A stretch of 64,000 bases of DNA, from the NCBI RefSeq assembly GCF_001425165.1, contig NZ_LMDU01000001.1, forward strand, positions 1,147,311-1,211,310. The letters run 5' to 3'. This DNA comes from Pelomonas sp. Root405 (lineage in GTDB: Bacteria; Pseudomonadota; Gammaproteobacteria; Burkholderiales; Burkholderiaceae_C). Below, piece after piece: positions 59,842-64,000 of the stretch. Under the pieces are notes generated by a model. It was not told where the DNA came from. It was given only the letters and a program-made list of their open reading frames with translations, and did not search any database. The position numbers were made by a program, and so were the translations under genes. The first letter of the stretch is position 1. The number at the start of each line of letters is the position of its first letter.

Positions 59842-60729
59842 ATGAACACCTTCTCCTTCAAGCGCGCAAGCCTTGCAGCACTCACGCTGGCCAGCCTGGC
59901 TGCGTGTTCCACCATGACGCCAGAGCCTGAAGGTGCGGTGCGAGATGAAAAGGCCGTCGCGGTGACCGCCTCGAACAAGCTGCTCAAGTTCAATGCCGGC
60001 CGCCCGGGTCGCATCCTGGCCACGCTCAACATCACCGGCCTGCAGGCTGGCGAAACCTTGCTGGGCATCGACTACCGCGTGTCCAAGGAGCAGCTCTACG
60101 CGCTGGGCAGCACGGGTCGCCTCTACGTTCTCGATGACGAGACCGGCGCAGCGAGCATCGTGGGCAGCCCGTTCTCGGTGAAGCTGGAAGGCGCGCAGTT
60201 CGGCTTTGACTTCAACCCGGCGGTGGACCGCATCCGCGTGGTCAGCAACACCGGGCAGAACCTGCGCCTGCACCCCGACACCGGCGCCGTCGTGGACGGC
60301 AACGCGACGCTCGACGGCGTGCAGACCGACGGCAAGCTGGCCTATGCGGCGGGCGACAGCAACGCCGGCAAGTCGCCCATCGTCGTGGGCGCGGCCTACA
60401 GCTACAACAAGGCCGATCCCAAGATCACGACCAACTTCGCGCTCGACGCAGCCACGGGTGCGCTGGTGACGCAGGGGTCGCGTGAAGGCGTCGCGCCCGC
60501 TGTGTCGCCCAACACGGGTCAGCTCATGACCATCGGTGCCCTGGGCGCGGCGTTCTCGAGCGCAGCCTTCGACATCCAGGCCTTGAGCGACGTGGCCTTC
60601 GCCGCATTGAACAGCGATGGCACCACGGGCAGCCGCTGGGTCACGATTGACCTGAAGACCGGCGCCGCCAAGTCGCTTGGCACCATCGGCGGCGGTGAGC
60701 GCGTGGTGGGCATTGCGCTGGAGCCCTGA
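59842..60729 (+). CDS. DUF4394-domain lipoprotein
   Basis: Lipoprotein of 295 residues: lipobox SLAACST, then a DUF4394 beta-propeller-like domain (GIDYRVSKEQLYALGSTGRL, FGFDFNPAVDRIRVVSNTGQ, NLRLHPDTGAVVDGN). Such domains are found in exported proteins of unknown role. The nearest upstream GG-GC pair (59791 region) has nine bases between, so I do not call a sigma-54 promoter. Confidence 0.85.
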   Translation: MNTFSFKRASLAALTLASLAACSTMTPEPEGAVRDEKAVAVTASNKLLKFNAGRPGRILATLNITGLQAGETLLGIDYRVSKEQLYALGSTGRLYVLDDETGAASIVGSPFSVKLEGAQFGFDFNPAVDRIRVVSNTGQNLRLHPDTGAVVDGNATLDGVQTDGKLAYAAGDSNAGKSPIVVGAAYSYNKADPKITTNFALDAATGALVTQGSREGVAPAVSPNTGQLMTIGALGAAFSSAAFDIQALSDVAFAALNSDGTTGSRWVTIDLKTGAAKSLGTIGGGERVVGIALEP

Positions 60730-60777
60730 AGCGAGCGTTCTTGCGCAGCCCTTTCGAGAAGCGCTCGATTCACCGAG

Positions 60778-61653
60778 TCAACTCGGGCCGCCTTTGGAGA
60801 GGGGGATCTTCCGATCCCTCTTTTCGGCTGAACCGGTGTCCCCGGTTTTGGCGAGACTGTTGCTGCGACAGCCAACGGTCGACAAACCGTACCGTCCCAA
60901 CGCCGCGGTCCAACCGGAACCGCAAGCGGTTTCCGCAATCGCATCCAGCATCTCCTGCGCACCGCCGTCCGTTGACATCCGAACCAGGACGCGTCGAACG
61001 ATGACTTGAGGTTCAGGGAACGCTGTTGGTCTGAAGGCGTGCGCACAGCGGACATGGGGAAGTGTTCCGGCGAGTTCCGATCTGCTGATGACCACGAAAT
61101 CGATCCGCCCCAGGCATAGCTTGTGCAGATTGCTGATGTGGTCCGTCGTGTCCTGTCGCTCCACCTTTGCCGCTTCCAATGCGGGGGCAAGCATGCGGTA
61201 GATGTGCCCGGAAATGGCCCCGAATCTCAGGCCGTGCAAGTCATCGAGCGTGGACATCTTCAACGGCCGAACGCTGACCAGCATGTTTTCGTCGACCATC
61301 ACCGGAACCGACCACGCACCACCTTGCTGGATTGGCGCCGCCAGGAATTCGGGAGCGAGAAACAGCGCGACGCCAGAGAAGGTGCGACTCGTCAGAGCCA
61401 GCTCCAAACGGCGTCGAGGGAGAGTTTCCAGCCTGAGCTGCGCGCCGTCGGGCAATGCGGCGTTCAGCAGAGCCACGAACGTTCCGGCGAGGCCGGCGCC
61501 TTGTTCATTGCCGGCCGCAACGAAGGGCGGTTGACCATAGCTGTTGACGGCCGGCAGCGTGGTGTCAGCCGAAACTTGTTGAGCGGTGATCACCAAGGCA
61601 AGCGTTGCCGTTCGCATCGCTGCTGGACCCAAGGACAGCCTGACTGTTGGCAT
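60778..61653 (-). CDS. Periplasmic solute-binding protein-like (SBP_bac_3 type)
   Basis: Protein of 291 residues with an export signal, probably from the internal Met at 61617 (MRTATLALVITAQQVSADTT). The amino-acid-type binding fold is suggested by LPAVNSYGQPPFVAAGNEQG, the central LDDLHGLRFGAISGHIYRML and LGRIDFVVISRSELAG. Ligand unknown. It is less GC-rich and less regular in codon use than its neighbours, so a separate origin is possible. The C-terminal 30 residues look like read-through of non-coding DNA. Confidence 0.7.
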   Translation of the reverse strand: MPTVRLSLGPAAMRTATLALVITAQQVSADTTLPAVNSYGQPPFVAAGNEQGAGLAGTFVALLNAALPDGAQLRLETLPRRRLELALTSRTFSGVALFLAPEFLAAPIQQGGAWSVPVMVDENMLVSVRPLKMSTLDDLHGLRFGAISGHIYRMLAPALEAAKVERQDTTDHISNLHKLCLGRIDFVVISRSELAGTLPHVRCAHAFRPTAFPEPQVIVRRVLVRMSTDGGAQEMLDAIAETACGSGWTAALGRYGLSTVGCRSNSLAKTGDTGSAEKRDRKIPLSKGGPS

Positions 61654-61834
61654 TCGGGATCAGTTCCTCGTTCAGTCGCGTCCATCACGTTCTGAAGCTG
61701 ATGGTTGATCGTTAAACCCGCGACAAGCCAAGCTTTTGGCGGAAGCCAGGCTTGGCTTCGATCACGCTGTTCACGACCTCCTCCATGACCGACATTGGGC
61801 CCGCCCTACCTGCAGATGAGAAGGTCGCCAGTAA

Positions 61835-61948
61835 GGGGGGCGTAGAGCCTGTGTGGGCCTGCTGTGACTGTCAACGCACTGGGTCGAAGCCTTCTTCGAC
61901 GGGAGATACGTCCGCGCTTCAGAGGGGTACACAGAGGGTCTACGCCCC
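61835..61948. repeat. Imperfect inverted repeat, arms about 20 bases
   Basis: The left arm GGCGTAGAGCCTGTGTG faces the right arm, whose reverse complement is GGCGTAGACCCTCTGTG. The arms are about 110 bases apart end to end. No target-site duplication was clear. Confidence 0.5.
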
Positions 61949-62158
61949 AGCCCCACTGTAGGGAAGTGCTCAAGGAGCGGTGTAGGACCAATCCGCATTG
62001 ACCTTGAAGTTACGCGTCGGTCGCGATGGCGTCACTTAGATGGGCCATTCCGCGACGAACACGGCGGCCTTGATCGCCGGTCCCTGACGCTGCGCGTGTG
62101 GGCGTGCGTGACGAGGCTTATTCGTCCGGCTGCGTCCCGCATAGCCGGCCATGAAGCG

Positions 62159-62194
62159 CCAAAAACAAAGGGCTCGACCGAAGCCAAGCCCTTG
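62159..62194 (-). terminator. Terminator downstream of tRNA-Thr
   Basis: On the minus strand CAAGGGCT pairs with AGCCCTTTG and is followed by TTTTT, 14 bases past the tRNA end. Confidence 0.78.
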
Positions 62195-62207
62195 TCATGC
62201 TGAATTT

Positions 62208-62283
62208 TGGTGCCGGCAAGAGGAGTCGAACCCCCGACCTTCGCATTACGAATGCGCTGCTCTACCAACTGAGCTATGCCGGC
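62208..62283 (-). tRNA. tRNA-Thr (anticodon CGU)
   Basis: Seventy-six-base tRNA on the minus strand with encoded CCA. Acceptor stem GCCGGCA/TGCCGGC; D-arm AGCTCAGTTGGTAGAGC; anticodon loop TTCGTAA with anticodon CGT; T-arm GGGTTCGACTCC. Confidence 0.96.
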
Positions 62284-62322
62284 CGTGACGGTGAAGTCAG
62301 CCCAAGAGTATAGCGGCTCTTT

Positions 62323-63333
62323 TTAATCGGCTTGCTGGTGGTAGCGGGCGATGCGCTCTACTTCGTTCTTCGAGCCCAGCGCCACGGCGACGCGCTCGTG
62401 CAGCTTGGCGGGCTTCAAATCCATGATGCGTTCCGTACCGTTGATGGCCGCGCCGCCCGCCTGCTCGACGAGGAAGGCCATGGGGTTCGCCTCGTACAGC
62501 AGACGCAGCTTGCCGGGCTTGTCGGGCTCGCGCTGGTCCCAGGGGTACAGGAACACGCCGCCGCGCGTGAGGATGCGGTGCACGTCGGCCACCATGCTGG
62601 CAACCCAGCGCATGTTGAAGTCCTTGGCGCGCGGGCCGGTGCTGCCGGCCAGGCATTCCTCGATGTAGCGCGTTACCGGCGGCGCCCAGTGGCGCATGTT
62701 CGACATGTTGATGGCGAACTCCTTGGTGTCGTCCGGAATGCGCACCTGGTCCTGTGTCAGCACCCAGGAGCCCGTCTCGCGCTCCAGCGTGAAGACGGCC
62801 ACGCCATCGCCCACCGTCAGCACCAGCATGCTCTGCGGGCCGTAGACGCAATAGCCGGCGGCCGCCTGCTGCTTGCCGGGCTGCAGGAAGTCTTCCTCCG
62901 ACACGCCGCGCGAATGGCCGACCTTGCGCAGCACGCTGAAGATGGTGCCGATGGAGACGTTGACGTCGATGTTGCTGGAGCCGTCGAGCGGGTCGAACAG
63001 CAGCAGGTACTCACCCTGCGGGTAGCGGTTGGGCACGACGTAGATGCCGTCCATCTCTTCGCTGGCCATGGCCGCCAGGTGGCCGCCCCATTCGTTGGCC
63101 TCGATCAGCACCTCGTTGGCGATGATGTCGAGCTTCTTCTGCACCTCGCCCTGCACGTTTTCGCTGCCGGCGGTGCCGAGCACATCACCCAGCGCGCCCT
63201 TGTTGACGGCGATGGCGATGCGCTTGCAGGCACGCGCGACGACCTCGATCAGCAGGCGCAGTTCCTGCGGGATGTGGCCGTGCTCGCGCTGCTGCTCGAC
63301 GAGGTACTGGGTCAGGCTGGTCTGGCGGCTCAT
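62323..63333 (-). CDS. fbp: Fructose-1,6-bisphosphatase class I
   Basis: Gluconeogenic phosphatase of 336 residues: [34 protein letters not shown], the metal site [34 protein letters not shown] and GGVFLYPWD. Length and motifs match proteobacterial class I FBPases. It overlaps the pepN stop codon by four bases, so the two are cotranscribed. Confidence 0.96.
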   Translation of the reverse strand: MSRQTSLTQYLVEQQREHGHIPQELRLLIEVVARACKRIAIAVNKGALGDVLGTAGSENVQGEVQKKLDIIANEVLIEANEWGGHLAAMASEEMDGIYVVPNRYPQGEYLLLFDPLDGSSNIDVNVSIGTIFSVLRKVGHSRGVSEEDFLQPGKQQAAAGYCVYGPQSMLVLTVGDGVAVFTLERETGSWVLTQDQVRIPDDTKEFAINMSNMRHWAPPVTRYIEECLAGSTGPRAKDFNMRWVASMVADVHRILTRGGVFLYPWDQREPDKPGKLRLLYEANPMAFLVEQAGGAAINGTERIMDLKPAKLHERVAVALGSKNEVERIARYHQQAD

Positions 63334-64000
63334 GCCAAGGCCCTTTCAACGATTTCGCGGACATCACTGGACAGGTCCGGCTTGGCGGCCACGCGCGCCA
63401 CGGCCTCGCGGGCGGCGCTGCGGTAGGGCTCGGCCAGCACCGACCAGCGATCCATCGCGCGGGCGATGCGACTGGCCAGCTGCGGGTTGATGGCGTCGAT
63501 GGCCAGCACCTGCTCGGCCCAGAACACATAGCCCGCCGCGTCGGCGCGGTGGAAGGCGGCGGGGTTGAACATGCACAGCGAAGCCAGCAGGCTGCGCGCG
63601 CGGTTGGGGTTCTTCAGGCTGAAGTCGGCATGCTTCATCAGCGACCTGACCCGGGCGAAGACGCGGCCATCGGCCTCGGGCGCGCGGGCCTGCAACGCAA
63701 ACCACTTGTCCACCACCAGCGCGTCGTCCTTGAACAGCGCGTGGAAGCGCTCGAGCGCCGGCGCGGCCAGCGGGGCATTGGCATTGACCAGCGCAGCCAG
63801 CGCACCCATGCGCTCGGTCATGTTGGACGCGTCCTTGAAGCGCTGGTAGGCCTTGCCGGGCCAGACGGTGTCGCCGGTGGCCTGCGCGTCCAGCACCAGC
63901 ATGGACAGCGCGAGGTTCGCCAACGCGCGCTTGCCCGACGACACGGGGTCGGGCGTGTAGCCGCCCTGGATCTGATGCGCCTCGAAGGCGGCGGCCCAGT
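63330..64000 (-). CDS. pepN: Aminopeptidase N, C-terminal part (cut by window edge)
   Basis: The 3' part of the M1-family aminopeptidase gene; the frame continues past base 64000, so the start and the catalytic zinc domain are outside. The visible 223 residues form the helical C-terminal domain: [60 protein letters not shown], and [20 protein letters not shown] near the end. PepN degrades peptides in the cytoplasm. Confidence 0.9.
   Translation of the reverse strand, partial: WAAAFEAHQIQGGYTPDPVSSGKRALANLALSMLVLDAQATGDTVWPGKAYQRFKDASNMTERMGALAALVNANAPLAAPALERFHALFKDDALVVDKWFALQARAPEADGRVFARVRSLMKHADFSLKNPNRARSLLASLCMFNPAAFHRADAAGYVFWAEQVLAIDAINPQLASRIARAMDRWSVLAEPYRSAAREAVARVAAKPDLSSDVREIVERALA

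Larger units (their letters stand above)
61654..62207. other. Stretch of about 550 bases without a recognisable gene
   Basis: Lower in G+C than the rest of the window. Short frames on both strands (for example 61771-61998 minus) show no protein-like pattern. It holds an inverted repeat at 61835-61855 / 61928-61948 (arms beginning GGGGCGTAGA). It may be the remnant of a mobile element or of lost genes. Confidence 0.5.

Overview
The window is a GC-rich chromosomal segment (roughly two-thirds G+C) from a betaproteobacterium. The gene content points to Burkholderiales of the Roseateles/Mitsuaria/Rubrivivax kind: a tandem-haem cytochrome c4-like protein, SapC, ApaH, class I FBPase and PepN in familiar form. 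I see no prophage, insertion sequence or CRISPR array. The genus assignment is an inference.

Layout. (1) 1-16.5 kb is ordinary chromosome: a cytochrome c, an HD-GYP phosphodiesterase, an oligopeptide-type binding protein, a large lipoprotein, a TonB receptor/YfiR/GGDEF-EAL cluster, a hybrid histidine kinase, tRNA-Ser(UGA), apaH, a CorC-like membrane protein, SapC and a FeeM-like acyltransferase. (2) 16.4-59.7 kb is a stress-resistance island of about 43 kb. It encodes a second-type sigma-54 factor (rpoN paralogue, 40360-41868), an NtrC-family activator (19011-20492), two hybrid histidine kinases, a lone receiver protein and many small stress proteins (two BON, two DUF883-like, GlsB/YeaQ, CsbD, PA2169-like bundle, two hemerythrins, CBS, DUF3072, cupin). 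It also holds envelope enzymes (cardiolipin synthase, two glycosyltransferases, deacetylase, PAP2, L,D-transpeptidase, lipocalin) and a DNA-repair set (Ku, LigD, a separate LigD polymerase domain, topoisomerase IB). (3) 59.8-64 kb returns to ordinary chromosome: two secreted or lipoprotein genes, tRNA-Thr(CGU), fbp and the 3' end of pepN.

The main result comes from reading the intergenic DNA of region 2. At least 25 gene starts are preceded, in the correct orientation, by a sequence of the form GGCAY-N5-YTGC with exact GG-N10-GC spacing, which is the -24/-12 promoter of sigma-54. One of these precedes the rpoN gene itself. Several lie back to back, with their -24 elements only 1-20 bp apart. 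The most economical reading is that this island is a sigma-54-controlled general stress or survival regulon. Its own sigma factor would be autoregulated, and its likely activator and several sensor proteins are encoded inside it. I have not recognised this as a described system, but I could not search for it.

Other oddities: two HAD phosphatase paralogues that both lack the nucleophilic aspartate; a 391-residue Gly/Ser/Gln/Tyr-rich low-complexity protein whose tail module recurs in another island protein; a 123-bp two-hairpin intergenic repeat present twice; and a 25-residue membrane protein too short for ordinary gene callers.
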